The notes: generated by a model not told the origin, from the sequence alone. Shown: positions 1 to 8,092, numbered from the stretch's first letter. The stretch is 41,350 bases of DNA from Bacteroidota bacterium (GCA_013288235.1 JABDCF010000025.1:1-41350); one strand, 5' to 3'. Program-made: numbers and translations.

Positions 1-1191
1 TTTGCCTTTATGTTTGGCGGGCTTGGGCCGGTAGCATCGTTAGGCGGAACACCCGGCCTGACGCATGAAGTTACGGTGCATTTGTTTGGAAAGGATTTTG
101 GCATAATAGGGGCTGCCGGTTATTTTTTAAACAGCAAAGTATACGATGTAGGGGTTTTCACCTTATTCCTGTTTCAAATGGTGTTTATGGATACCGCAGC
201 AACTATCCCCACCGGCGCCATGGCCGAAAGATGGAAGTTTAAGTCATTCGCCATTTATGGCCTGTTTATATCCATGTTTGTGTACCCGATATTTGGCAAC
301 TGGGTTTGGGGTGGCGGCTGGCTCGCCAGTTTAGGTACTAACTTTGGCCTGGGCCATGGCCATGTTGATTTTGCAGGTTCGTCTGTAGTCCATTTGGTTG
401 GTGGCGTAGCAGGCCTGGCAGGTATATTAGTATTAGGCCCCCGTATTGGTAAATATAATAAAGACGGCAGCGCCAACACTATTCCCGGACATAACATTCC
501 GATGGCGGTTGTCGGTACGCTGATACTGGCTTTTGGCTGGTTTGGGTTTAACCCCGGATCAACACTGTCGGGTACGGATTTGCGCATCGCGGTTATCGCC
601 ACTAATACCATGATAGCCAGCGCAAGCGGTGGCTTATTTGCAACACTTTATATGTGGATAAAATATAGAAAGCCCGAGGTTGGCGTAATGGGCAACGGTC
701 TGCTGGGTGGTTTAGTTGCTATAACAGCCCCTTGTGCCTTTGTAAACGCCACATCGGCATTTATTATCGGCGGCATTGCGGGTTTGCTGGTAGTGGTATC
801 AACATTCTTTATCGATCAGAAGTTAAAAATTGACGATCCGGTTGGCGCAGTAGCCGTTCATGGTGTTTGTGGTTACTGGGGTGTACTGGCGCTTGGCCTT
901 TTTGCTGATGGCCAATATGGCGATGGGTGGAACGGTATTAAGGGAAATGTTACGGGTTGGTTTTATGGTGACCCTAAACAATTCCTTGCAGAGTTTATTG
1001 GAGGAACAACCTGCATTGTTTTTGTTTTTGCTGTGATGTATGTCTTCTTTAAAATATGCAATAAAATATTTGGCATCCGATCAAGGGAAGCTGATGAAAT
1101 TATCGGTTTGGATGAAAATGAAATTGGCTTAAAAGGTTATGACGATGACATACAACCCGTTGAACATGCCCAGATAACAAATTTGGTTTAA
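1..1191 (+). CDS. amt: Ammonium transporter (Amt family), 5' end missing
   Basis: This is an inner-membrane Amt/Mep/Rh channel for ammonium uptake. The frame is open from the first base, so the N-terminus and the first helices lie outside the window; the visible part has 396 codons. The conserved pore histidines are visible as VVHLVGG (His codon at 391) and VAVHGVCG (His codon at 859). A GFNPGS helix motif and a GAMAER segment are also typical. The C-terminal cytosolic tail contains SREADEIIGLDENE, close to the usual gating tail. It differs clearly from the second Amt at 15400 (GFNPGS versus GFNAGS, different tail), so the two are distinct subtypes rather than a recent duplication. A terminator follows directly. 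Family assignment is secure; whether it is nitrogen-regulated cannot be seen because the promoter is outside. Confidence 0.95.
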   Translation, partial: FAFMFGGLGPVASLGGTPGLTHEVTVHLFGKDFGIIGAAGYFLNSKVYDVGVFTLFLFQMVFMDTAATIPTGAMAERWKFKSFAIYGLFISMFVYPIFGNWVWGGGWLASLGTNFGLGHGHVDFAGSSVVHLVGGVAGLAGILVLGPRIGKYNKDGSANTIPGHNIPMAVVGTLILAFGWFGFNPGSTLSGTDLRIAVIATNTMIASASGGLFATLYMWIKYRKPEVGVMGNGLLGGLVAITAPCAFVNATSAFIIGGIAGLLVVVSTFFIDQKLKIDDPVGAVAVHGVCGYWGVLALGLFADGQYGDGWNGIKGNVTGWFYGDPKQFLAEFIGGTTCIVFVFAVMYVFFKICNKIFGIRSREADEIIGLDENEIGLKGYDDDIQPVEHAQITNLV

Positions 1192-1206
1192 CCTTGTTTA
1201 AGATTA

Positions 1207-1241
1207 AAAAAGGCATTTTGATGACTATCAGGATGCCTTTT
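1207..1241 (+). terminator. Hairpin terminator after amt
   Basis: A 9-bp perfect stem, AAAAGGCAT (1207-1215) with ATGCCTTTT (1233-1241), has a 17-nt loop. It lies 16 bases after the amt stop codon and ends in T residues. This fits an intrinsic terminator separating amt from the next gene. Confidence 0.7.
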
Positions 1242-1321
1242 CTATGTAGTTTTAGTTTTTCTTAGTTCTTAAATAATTAACAGGTAAATTTTATCTGAGG
1301 TTTAAAATCAAAACACAGGAA

Positions 1322-1651
1322 ATGAGTATTATCAGATCGTTAGCCATATTTATTTTAGCCGGATTATGTGAAATTGGTGGTGGTTATTTGGTGTGGCTGT
1401 GGCTTAAAGCCGATAAACCCTTTTGGTATGGAATATTGGGAGGCTTTATTTTGGTATTGTACGGCGTTGTTGCTACCTGGCAAACAGCAAGTTTTGGCCG
1501 GGTATATGCCACGTATGGGGGAATTTTTATAGTGTTGGCCTTAGTTTGGGCATGGAAAATAGATGGGTTTAAACCGGACAAATACGATATTATAGGTGCC
1601 GCAATTGCGCTGATAGGTGCATGTATTATCATTTACATGCCACGAAAATAA
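1322..1651 (+). CDS. YnfA/UPF0060 family small membrane protein
   Basis: The 109-residue protein has four hydrophobic helices and almost no soluble part. It has the hallmark UPF0060 pattern: an early AGLCEIGGGYLVW stretch, a central GRVYATYGGIFIVLALVWAW segment and a D-x-x-G-A-A-I-A-L-I-G-A ending. Length matches the family (about 108 residues). The function of YnfA is not settled; it is SMR-like in fold, and a drug-efflux role has been proposed for some members. It is a single gene between the amt terminator and the convergent histidine kinase gene, whose stop lies 34 bases away. The ATG at 1322 gives exactly the family N-terminus. Confidence 0.9.
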   Translation: MSIIRSLAIFILAGLCEIGGGYLVWLWLKADKPFWYGILGGFILVLYGVVATWQTASFGRVYATYGGIFIVLALVWAWKIDGFKPDKYDIIGAAIALIGACIIIYMPRK

Positions 1652-1684
1652 TTAATGGCCTTGTGTACAAATGGATATACTTCG

Positions 1685-3439
1685 TTAAATTAAGCTCACC
1701 GGCAACGTAAAGTAAAACCGGCTGCCTTCGCCAATTTTACTTTCTACGCCAATTTCACCGCCCTGCGCTTCGATAAAGTCTTTCGCGATAGCAAGGCCTA
1801 AACCAGTTCCGGAAACCGCAAAATCGGATCCGGGGACCTTAAAATATCGTTCAAAAACCCTCGGCAAATAAATTTCTTCTATCCCTTTTCCATGATCTTT
1901 AACTGAAAATTCAATTTTTGCAGAGGAATGTTTTTTTACGGTTATATCAATTACCGATTTTTTTGAACTGTATTTTATAGCGTTAGTTAAGAAATTAATT
2001 AACACCCATGCAGTTTTATCCGGATCGGCCCAAACATCCGGGAGGTTTTTAGGGCACTTTAGGTTAAGCGTTATTTCTTTTTGTTCGGCAATAAACCTTA
2101 TTGTTTCGCAGGCATACTTAATTATATTTTGAGGATGGGTATTTCCGAAATTCAACAATAATTTGCCTGTTTCAACCTGTCCCATATCTAACAATTCGCT
2201 TGTTATTTTTAAGAGCCTGTCGCTGTCCTCATTAATATTATTGATAAGCTCCTTCTGGAAATTTGTTATGGTTCCATATCGTTTATCCTCCATCAATTTT
2301 AAGCTCATTTTAAGGGATGAGATCGGCGTTTTTAACTCGTGCGATATGGTAGCTATAAAATTGGTTTTAGCCTCGTCCAACTTATGAAACCGGGTGATGT
2401 TTTTTAAAAATATAAAATACCCTATACGTTTTGATTCGTCTTCATTTTTTCCCCATAAATGCACATCTTCAGGGGCGTATATCTCAAACAGCTCTCTTAT
2501 AAAATAACTTTCCTTACCGTCAAGGTATAATTTCAAGTCATCAAAATGCTCAAATTCATTAATCAGTTTAAAAAAGAGGTCGTTATCTGCAGCGGCCTGT
2601 TGCGCCGAACTGCCGATAATATCCTTTTCATCTATACCTAATAGTTTAACCGCTACAGGATTAACGAATGTGACTATCCCATTTTCATCAAAGCCGATAA
2701 TAGCATCCGTTACATTTCTTACAATCGTTTCAACCCGAAGTTTTTCATGCGTTATTTTTGCCTGGTTATTATTCTCGTAAACAAAAAGCCTGGCTGCCAT
2801 TTGGTTAAAAGCTTCAGCCAAGTCCCAAAATTCATTCTTATCGGTAAACGAGAGGCGATTATCGTAATTTTTATTTGCAATTTCTTTAACTCCTTTGGTA
2901 AGTTGTATGATAGGTTTGGTAATGTAGCCAGGGAATATTATCAAAAAAAGAAAAACAATAAAGGAACCAAGTGAAGTAATAAAGATAAAAATAGAGATGG
3001 CTGTATTTGCTGTTTTATTGGCATTTCTGTTTTTGTTCTCCATGGCGTTCATATTAACCTCCATGATGCCGTAAGAGGATTTTTGCATTTTAGTCCGTAG
3101 TGCGGCAGCAAGAGCAGGGTTACTTAAAGACGTTCGAAAACGCCTGAAGTCCGCATAAAGCGAATCTGCAAGTGCCTTTTCTCCTGTTTCTGTTATGTCT
3201 CCTTCCTCCCTCTTAATATTGTATTCAATTGTTTTAAGCCCATCGCTATTGGGAAGGCCTGGAAGATCGAGTACCTTGTTTATGTTTTTTGTGTATACGA
3301 TTGAGGTTTCATTATTCCTTAAAATTGCTTTTGAATTTTCTGAAAGCTGGTATATATAATAAGTTGCGATTGCTGAACTTATAAGAGCTAAGAGGAACAG
3401 GGAACCAATACCGGCCCTTAAATTGTTTTTAATAGTCAT
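1685..3439 (-). CDS. Membrane sensor histidine kinase (HAMP-PAS-HisKA-HATPase), partner of the sigma-54 regulator
   Basis: This 584-residue sensor kinase very probably phosphorylates the divergent NtrC-family regulator at 3921. Order of parts: membrane helix about 10-30, extracytoplasmic sensor region about 31-145, second helix about 147-172, HAMP about 172-224, PAS about 232-350. A HisKA box follows (ISHELKTP, phospho-acceptor His367), then the N box around Asn486 (NFLTNAIKYS), G1 (DHGKGI, about 515) and G2 (GTGLGLAIAK, about 544). All catalytic motifs are intact. The sensor domain is not one I recognise, so the signal is unknown. The layout resembles NtrY- or KinB-type kinases, which also pair with sigma-54 regulators. 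A good -24/-12 promoter lies about 100 bases upstream of the start, which suggests autoregulation by its own partner. Confidence 0.92.
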   Translation of the reverse strand: MTIKNNLRAGIGSLFLLALISSAIATYYIYQLSENSKAILRNNETSIVYTKNINKVLDLPGLPNSDGLKTIEYNIKREEGDITETGEKALADSLYADFRRFRTSLSNPALAAALRTKMQKSSYGIMEVNMNAMENKNRNANKTANTAISIFIFITSLGSFIVFLFLIIFPGYITKPIIQLTKGVKEIANKNYDNRLSFTDKNEFWDLAEAFNQMAARLFVYENNNQAKITHEKLRVETIVRNVTDAIIGFDENGIVTFVNPVAVKLLGIDEKDIIGSSAQQAAADNDLFFKLINEFEHFDDLKLYLDGKESYFIRELFEIYAPEDVHLWGKNEDESKRIGYFIFLKNITRFHKLDEAKTNFIATISHELKTPISSLKMSLKLMEDKRYGTITNFQKELINNINEDSDRLLKITSELLDMGQVETGKLLLNFGNTHPQNIIKYACETIRFIAEQKEITLNLKCPKNLPDVWADPDKTAWVLINFLTNAIKYSSKKSVIDITVKKHSSAKIEFSVKDHGKGIEEIYLPRVFERYFKVPGSDFAVSGTGLGLAIAKDFIEAQGGEIGVESKIGEGSRFYFTLPVSLI

Positions 3440-3537
3440 GCAATTTATAAGTAAAAAATATTTGTTTCATAGGTAAATGATGGATTTACATAGCCATAAA
3501 TGGATATTCCGCAATGCCCAAATTGAGTTTTGTTTAA

Positions 3538-3553
3538 CGCAAGTAATATGCCA
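3538..3553 (-). promoter_or_regulatory. Predicted sigma-54 promoter of the histidine kinase gene
   Basis: Read on the minus strand the site is TGGCAT-ATTAC-TTGCG, against the sigma-54 consensus TGGCAC-N5-TTGCA. The invariant GG and GC are separated correctly (GG at 3552-3551, GC at 3540-3539). Transcription should start near 3527, giving an untranslated leader of roughly 88 bases before the kinase start at 3439. Confidence 0.7.
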
Positions 3554-3727
3554 TGGCCGCGACGACACCCATTCATCTTATTAATAGTTTGACAATCAAC
3601 ATCTTAAAATAAAGTTACCATTTTTTTTGTGCGCGGCATCTTACCAATTCGGAATGCCGCATATTCAATTTGGCAGGGTTTTTAAAAACCGGATTAAAAT
3701 ATCATAATTCAAGGTTTGCATTTTTGC

Positions 3728-3755
3728 CATTTTGATAAAAAACCCTATCAAAATG
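3728..3755. promoter_or_regulatory. Perfect inverted repeat, candidate enhancer for the NtrC-type regulator
   Basis: CATTTTGATA (3728-3737) is mirrored exactly by TATCAAAATG (3746-3755) around an 8-base spacer. It sits about 80 bases upstream of the regulator's -24 element and about 175 bases upstream of the kinase's. This is the right place for an upstream activating sequence bound by a Fis-type helix-turn-helix dimer. There is no T-run, so it is unlikely to be a terminator. The binding protein is inferred. Confidence 0.55.
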
Positions 3756-3834
3756 ATGCTCTTTTATCAACCTGTAAAACTTAAAAATTGAGCAATAGCC
3801 TTGAATTACAACCTAAACGCAGAATTTAAAAATC

Positions 3835-3850
3835 GGGCACATTTTTGGCA
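3835..3850 (+). promoter_or_regulatory. Predicted sigma-54 promoter of the response regulator gene
   Basis: The site reads GGGCAC-ATTTT-TGGCA, matching the sigma-54 -24 element at GGCAC and the -12 element at T-GCA, with GG (3836-3837) and GC (3848-3849) at the correct spacing. A start site near 3861 would leave a leader of about 60 bases before the ATG at 3921. Confidence 0.65.
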
Positions 3851-3920
3851 TGGTTAGTTTCATCAATTTGTTGTATATGTTTAAAATTTAAACAATGAGT
3901 AAATAAATACCCCCAATAAA

Positions 3921-5255
3921 ATGCAGTCTACTATATTAATTGTTGAGGATGAAAACAAATTCGGCGGGCTCTTGTCAAGAATTATAGAAGCTGAAGGATA
4001 TAATGTTTTACAAGCCCAATCCGCCAGGTCTGGTTTAAAGTTTCTGGAAAATGAAGATGTAAGGGTAGTTATAAGCGACGTTAAATTGCCGGATGCCAAT
4101 GGTGTAGAACTGGTAAAACGTATTAAGGACATGTACCCACATATCGAAGTGATTAACCTCACTGCATTTGGCTCCATTAAAGACAGCGTCAAGGCCATGA
4201 AAAACGGTGCTTTCGATTACATTATGAAGGGTGATGATAATGATCGTATTATTCCCATCGTAAATAAAGCGGTCGAAAAGGCTGATTTGCAGTTCCAGAT
4301 CGATCTGCTTCACAAAAAACAGCATCATCATTATACTTTTGATAATATACTCGGTAAATCGCCGGCTATCACAGAGAATATTGCTTTGGCAAAAAAAGTA
4401 GCCCGTACCAATACAACTGTATTGCTATTAGGCGAAACCGGCACCGGCAAAGAAGTATTTGCACAAGCGATACACGCAGAAAGCGATCGGCGGGGAAAAC
4501 CTTTTATAGCGGTAAACTGCAGTTCATTTTCGAACGAGCTTTTAAAAAGTGAACTCTTCGGCCATGTGGCAGGCTCATTTACGGGCGCCGCGAAAGACAA
4601 AAAGGGGCTGTTTGAAGAAGCTGATGGTGGTACGCTTTTTTTAGATGAAATAGGTGAAATGAATCTTGAACTTCAGGCCCGGCTATTGCGTGTTTTAGAG
4701 GATGGCTATTTTAACCGTGTAGGCGATTCAAAAGCCATGAAAGTTAGCGTACGCATTATTGCCGCCACTAATAAAGACCTGAAAAGGGAGGCAGACAATA
4801 ACCAGTTCCGGCCCGACCTGTTTTACCGTTTGGCTGTATTTACAATTCACCTGCCACCGCTTCGTGAACACAAGGAAGATATAGAAATTTTGGCCGACCA
4901 TTTTTTAAAAGAGTTTTCAAACAAAGTGAACCGTAAGGTTAAAAAAATGGATGAGTTCTTTTTAAAAATTTTGAACCATCATTCTTGGAAAGGCAACATC
5001 CGCGAGCTTAGAAATGTGATAGAAAGAGCAGTTATAATTGCCAATGGAGACACCCTTACCTCCGACCTCCTTCAGTTTGACTTTCTATCAGATGCTTCGG
5101 AAGATACCGGGTCAACTTTAAACCTGGCGAGCATCGAGAGCCAATATATCCGTAAAGCTATGTCACAGTCCAAAGGCAATAAAACCGAAGCCTCGCGATT
5201 ACTTGGAATTGGCTTATCTACTTTATACCGCAAAATTGAGGATTACAAATTATAA
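3921..5255 (+). CDS. NtrC-family sigma-54-dependent response regulator
   Basis: The 444-residue enhancer-binding activator has an N-terminal receiver (acidic pair E9/D10, phospho-acceptor D53, T81, K103), a central AAA+ domain and a C-terminal Fis-type helix-turn-helix (about 400-444). Walker A is GETGTGKE (171-178) and Walker B is TLFLDEIGE (238-246). The arginine-finger region contains FRPDLFYRL. The sigma-54 contact loop reads GSFTGA (218-223) instead of the usual GAFTGA. It should remodel RNA polymerase holoenzyme carrying RpoN at -24/-12 promoters. Its gene is divergent from its presumed kinase and is followed by a porin gene with its own sigma-54 promoter. It also appears to have a sigma-54 promoter itself. 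The physiological signal is unknown; the neighbouring Amt hints at nitrogen. Confidence 0.95.
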   Translation: MQSTILIVEDENKFGGLLSRIIEAEGYNVLQAQSARSGLKFLENEDVRVVISDVKLPDANGVELVKRIKDMYPHIEVINLTAFGSIKDSVKAMKNGAFDYIMKGDDNDRIIPIVNKAVEKADLQFQIDLLHKKQHHHYTFDNILGKSPAITENIALAKKVARTNTTVLLLGETGTGKEVFAQAIHAESDRRGKPFIAVNCSSFSNELLKSELFGHVAGSFTGAAKDKKGLFEEADGGTLFLDEIGEMNLELQARLLRVLEDGYFNRVGDSKAMKVSVRIIAATNKDLKREADNNQFRPDLFYRLAVFTIHLPPLREHKEDIEILADHFLKEFSNKVNRKVKKMDEFFLKILNHHSWKGNIRELRNVIERAVIIANGDTLTSDLLQFDFLSDASEDTGSTLNLASIESQYIRKAMSQSKGNKTEASRLLGIGLSTLYRKIEDYKL

Positions 5256-5810
5256 AATCCCATTTACCCCTTTTTAGCTACTTTTTCTCCGAATTAAGCG
5301 CCAATTAAATCAGTTTTATATTTTAAAATTGATAGTTTTTGCCAATTTGCATCGTAATTTCAAAATATTTATTCATTTGATAAAGATTGAACCAGAAATT
5401 TATATTTCTTATTAGCGTTTATGATTTTCATTGATTTTATTTTTAATGTCATTCTCAATTTGAGGTGATTTTCTTAACGTTTTTAGCTTTTATGTCAATA
5501 TTTTGATTTTTTTATTACAAAAAACTCAAAATTATAATATCAGATACTGGTTTATTTTCAATTTTGATAATTTCGTCACTTTTTTGTCAAAAAAAATCTC
5601 CCTAACGCATTATTCCGTCTCATTGTGACAATTCAACTCTATCAGTTTGATGCTGTCACGTTTTATGCGCCACTTTCTCTCTTTACTAACTAATTGATTT
5701 TAAGTTATTTATGTCAATAACGATTTTATTGGCATCAAAGTGGCATAGTGGCTAAACATTAAAATCAAATTAACATACTATTATCAGTTCAATCTTAAAC
5801 AAGTCAAAAC
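5256..5810. other. Long AT-rich control region upstream of the porin gene
   Basis: This stretch has 555 bases without a gene. Near its end it holds the sigma-54 promoter at 5730-5745. Upstream are several scattered half-site-like words (TTTGATAA near 5377, TTTTGATA at 5562-5569). A GTGACA...TGTCAC inverted repeat (5625-5630 and 5654-5659) encloses ATCA-GTT-TGAT. These could be activator sites, but none repeats the 10-bp palindrome at 3728 exactly. No hairpin terminator for the upstream regulator gene is evident. Confidence 0.45.
5730..5745 (+). promoter_or_regulatory. Predicted sigma-54 promoter of the porin gene
   Basis: The site reads TGGCAT-CAAAG-TGGCA, with GG (5731-5732) and GC (5743-5744) exactly 12 bases apart as required for sigma-54. 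A start near 5756 leaves a leader of about 55 bases before the ATG at 5811. The same TGGCA form of the -12 element is seen in the regulator's own promoter. Confidence 0.7.
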
Positions 5811-7307
5811 ATGAAAAAAACATTTACGCTAATTTTATTATTAGGATGTATTTTCCGGGCGTCGGCACAGACGAATAGCCCGGTTACTAATATGATGAAA
5901 GCCGACGCTGAAAAACTGAAAGCAGATTCCATAAAAAAAGCAGATTCCATAAAAAAAGCCATGGAAACGGCAACACCGTTGGGCTATGCCGACTTTTCGT
6001 GGGTTAACGGGCAAAACCGTCAATCGTCAAAATTACTGGATAACGCCTACTTTACAGGTGATTTTACTTTCGACATGAACTATACCCAGTCGAACAATCA
6101 CCCGAACGATGATTTGGTAACGGGATCAACTGCTTTAGCACGCAACGGCGAGGTTGACGTATCAATGATTGCTATTGGCGGCGATTTTCATTATGCCAAT
6201 GTACGCGGGCGTATCATGTTGCAATATGGTACACGCGCTACTGAGGTGCCACGAAATGACTATAGCGGGTACAGGGGTTTATATGACCTCCCAGATGCCT
6301 ATCGCTACATAAGCGAAGGTTACGCCGGTTATCATTTTGATGTATGGCATGGTATAAACGTTGATATGGGTATTTTCATGTCGTACATCGGTTTAATGTC
6401 GTACAATAACTTTGAAAACTGGTCCTATCAGCCATCTTATACTTCTGACAACACGCCATGGTTCTTTAATGGTGTCCGTGTGCAGTTATTCCCCAGTGTA
6501 AAAACCAAAATCGAACTTTGGTTTATTAACGGATGGCAATCATATGGCATGTTTAATAAAATGCCGGGCTTCGGTTTCGCATACGTAACCCAACCCAACC
6601 AACGCACTAAAATTATCTCCAATAACTATTTCGGAACAGATGTTGCCGGCGCGCCGGATGTGAAAAGGTACCATACTGACAACTCGGTAGAATATTTATA
6701 TTTCGATGCAGCAGAAAAAAAAGGCACTGGCATTAAACGTGCGGCATTCACTTTCACTGCCGACTTTGGCTTCCAGGATGGTACCGCTCCCGGAAATGTA
6801 GTTTATTCGCCCTTTGGCAAAAACGCGTCTAATTTCATGAGCGCCATGGCATACCACAGGATTTGGTTTGGCGATCAGGCGAAATGGGGTTGGACTATCG
6901 GCGGCGGCGTTATGTCGAACCCAAGCCGTTATTTGGCGATAGTACCTCCAGGGCTTGCTACCGACTCATTTATAGCCGCTTCCACACCAGGTTCAAAGAT
7001 GGCCGGTTGGGATACCTCTACCACTATCGACTATAACCCTAATCAATTCTTAACCATTCGTTTCGAATTGGTACACCGCTTTATGGACATCCCTTATTTC
7101 GATGGGCCGGGCGGCGTTACTACAGGGCCGGGCGGCAATGGTTATACAACCAACCCTCAAGCTAATTCCAATCAAAACTCTTACATCCCGAACCCGCCAA
7201 CTATTGTAAATGCACAGGGACAAACAGTACCTAACCCTAATTTTATTCCATTTGATTTGGTAAAAGCAGATAGCAGGTTTATAGTGGCTTTGATAGCAAG
7301 ATTTTAG
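5811..7307 (+). CDS. Outer-membrane porin (OmpL-like, beta-barrel porin-2 family)
   Basis: The 498-residue protein has a signal peptide (hydrophobic core about 4-15, cleavage near ASAQ). A short Lys-rich N-terminal segment with ADSIKK repeated twice follows. The rest is an aromatic-rich barrel of alternating strands ending in the outer-membrane signature FIVALIARF with a terminal Phe. Local pattern (YADFSWVNGQ near the start, FDMNYTQS, YHRIWFGDQ) fits the beta-barrel porin-2/OmpL-like group. It probably admits small solutes across the outer membrane; the substrate is not visible. A strong sigma-54 promoter lies 66 bases upstream, and a perfect 15-bp hairpin follows the stop, so it is probably a monocistronic unit controlled by the regulator at 3921. 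Homologous porins near ammonium transporters make a nitrogen role plausible. Confidence 0.88.
   Translation: MKKTFTLILLLGCIFRASAQTNSPVTNMMKADAEKLKADSIKKADSIKKAMETATPLGYADFSWVNGQNRQSSKLLDNAYFTGDFTFDMNYTQSNNHPNDDLVTGSTALARNGEVDVSMIAIGGDFHYANVRGRIMLQYGTRATEVPRNDYSGYRGLYDLPDAYRYISEGYAGYHFDVWHGINVDMGIFMSYIGLMSYNNFENWSYQPSYTSDNTPWFFNGVRVQLFPSVKTKIELWFINGWQSYGMFNKMPGFGFAYVTQPNQRTKIISNNYFGTDVAGAPDVKRYHTDNSVEYLYFDAAEKKGTGIKRAAFTFTADFGFQDGTAPGNVVYSPFGKNASNFMSAMAYHRIWFGDQAKWGWTIGGGVMSNPSRYLAIVPPGLATDSFIAASTPGSKMAGWDTSTTIDYNPNQFLTIRFELVHRFMDIPYFDGPGGVTTGPGGNGYTTNPQANSNQNSYIPNPPTIVNAQGQTVPNPNFIPFDLVKADSRFIVALIARF
5922..5957 (+). repeat. Tandem 18-bp repeat within the porin gene
   Basis: Two exact copies of an 18-base unit (GCAGATTCCATAAAAAAA, starting at 5922 and 5940) encode ADSIKK twice, just after the signal peptide. 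The in-frame unit could change copy number by slippage and vary the length of the Lys-rich N-terminal linker. Confidence 0.8.
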
Positions 7308-7313
7308 CACAAA

Positions 7314-7350
7314 AAATCAAGTGCCATTACATAAAAATGGCACTTGATTT
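7314..7350. terminator. Perfect 15-bp hairpin after the porin gene
   Basis: AAATCAAGTGCCATT (7314-7328) pairs exactly with AATGGCACTTGATTT (7336-7350) around a 7-base loop, starting six bases after the porin stop codon. The A and T flanks allow termination from either direction. Confidence 0.8.
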
Positions 7351-7430
7351 CTGAAACAAAGGAATCCCGGCAAACTCTCAAGGTCCATAATAATAATTAA
7401 CAAAATGTTTAACAATAAAATTAAATCAAA

Positions 7431-7997
7431 ATGAAAGCTTTAAAACTAATGATCCTTGTGCCATTTATGGCATTCTTCATCCAAAACGCTGCCGCCAATG
7501 GCCAAGGCGCAGGACTATATTTAACCCTCCAGGATTATATGAACCATAAATTAAGCTACACTACAGTTGGTAATGACAAACTGAAAGTAAGCAGCCTTTT
7601 TGGTAGCAGCACGGTGGTTTTAACCCATGATGGCAAAAAACAGGTTTTTGAAAAAAGCGAAATATTCGGCTACAGCAAAGATGGACAGGACTATCGTTTT
7701 TTTAATAATGTTGAATATCGTATCCTTTCGGCAAAAGGGTTGTTGATCTACAGTCATTCAACACTTGTTCAACAGGGAAAAGGGCCAAAGCCAACCGAAC
7801 AATACTATTTTAGTTCGGGTTTGTCTGATCCTATTCAGCCACTTACCATAGCGAACATTAAAGATGTGTACGCAAAGCACCCCAAATTTACTTATGCGGT
7901 TGAAAGCCTGTTTAAAAATGACGGTGACCTTGCAGCCTATGACAGCTATAACAAACAATATAAAATAGCCTGGTTGTATTCGCAAAATGCAAAGTAA
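7431..7997 (+). CDS. Secreted protein of unknown function
   Basis: I do not recognise this 188-residue protein. It begins with a clear signal peptide (MKALKLMILVPFMAFF, cleavage probably after NAAANG near residue 25). The mature part of about 163 residues has no Cys, no membrane helix and no repeats. It alternates short hydrophobic and charged stretches (VVLTHDGKKQVFEKSEIFGY, YRILSAKGLLIYSHS), suggesting a small beta-rich periplasmic or surface domain. It stands alone between two strong hairpins, so it is probably transcribed separately. Its position directly after the sigma-54-controlled porin suggests, but does not show, a shared process. No -24/-12 element is visible upstream. Confidence 0.8.
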   Translation: MKALKLMILVPFMAFFIQNAAANGQGAGLYLTLQDYMNHKLSYTTVGNDKLKVSSLFGSSTVVLTHDGKKQVFEKSEIFGYSKDGQDYRFFNNVEYRILSAKGLLIYSHSTLVQQGKGPKPTEQYYFSSGLSDPIQPLTIANIKDVYAKHPKFTYAVESLFKNDGDLAAYDSYNKQYKIAWLYSQNAK

Positions 7998-8035
7998 AGC
8001 CCTTGTTTGTGCAACCCTTGAACGGATATAAAAAT

Positions 8036-8069
8036 CAGTGCATTACAAGCTACGGCCTGTAATGCACTG
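8036..8069 (+). terminator. 12-bp hairpin after the secreted-protein gene
   Basis: CAGTGCATTACA (8036-8047) pairs exactly with TGTAATGCACTG (8058-8069) around a 10-base loop. A T-run follows at about 8084-8090 rather than immediately. It is probably a terminator isolating the next gene. Confidence 0.65.
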
Positions 8070-8092
8070 GGTTATAACTTAATTTTTTTATC

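Larger units (their letters stand above)
3440..3920. other. Divergent control region between kinase and sigma-54 regulator
   Basis: This 481-base gene-free stretch carries, in order, a minus-strand -24/-12 promoter (3538-3553), a perfect 10-bp inverted repeat (3728-3755) and a plus-strand -24/-12 promoter (3835-3850). A further half-site-like TTATCAA lies near 3764. I see no small gene or hairpin RNA here. The arrangement fits a shared upstream activator region serving two back-to-back sigma-54 promoters. Confidence 0.65.

Noticed and set aside
5625..5659. GTGACA...TGTCAC inverted repeat upstream of the porin as an enhancer
   Set aside because: Only 6 bp with a 23-base spacer, and unlike the palindrome at 3728; kept as a remark, not as a site.
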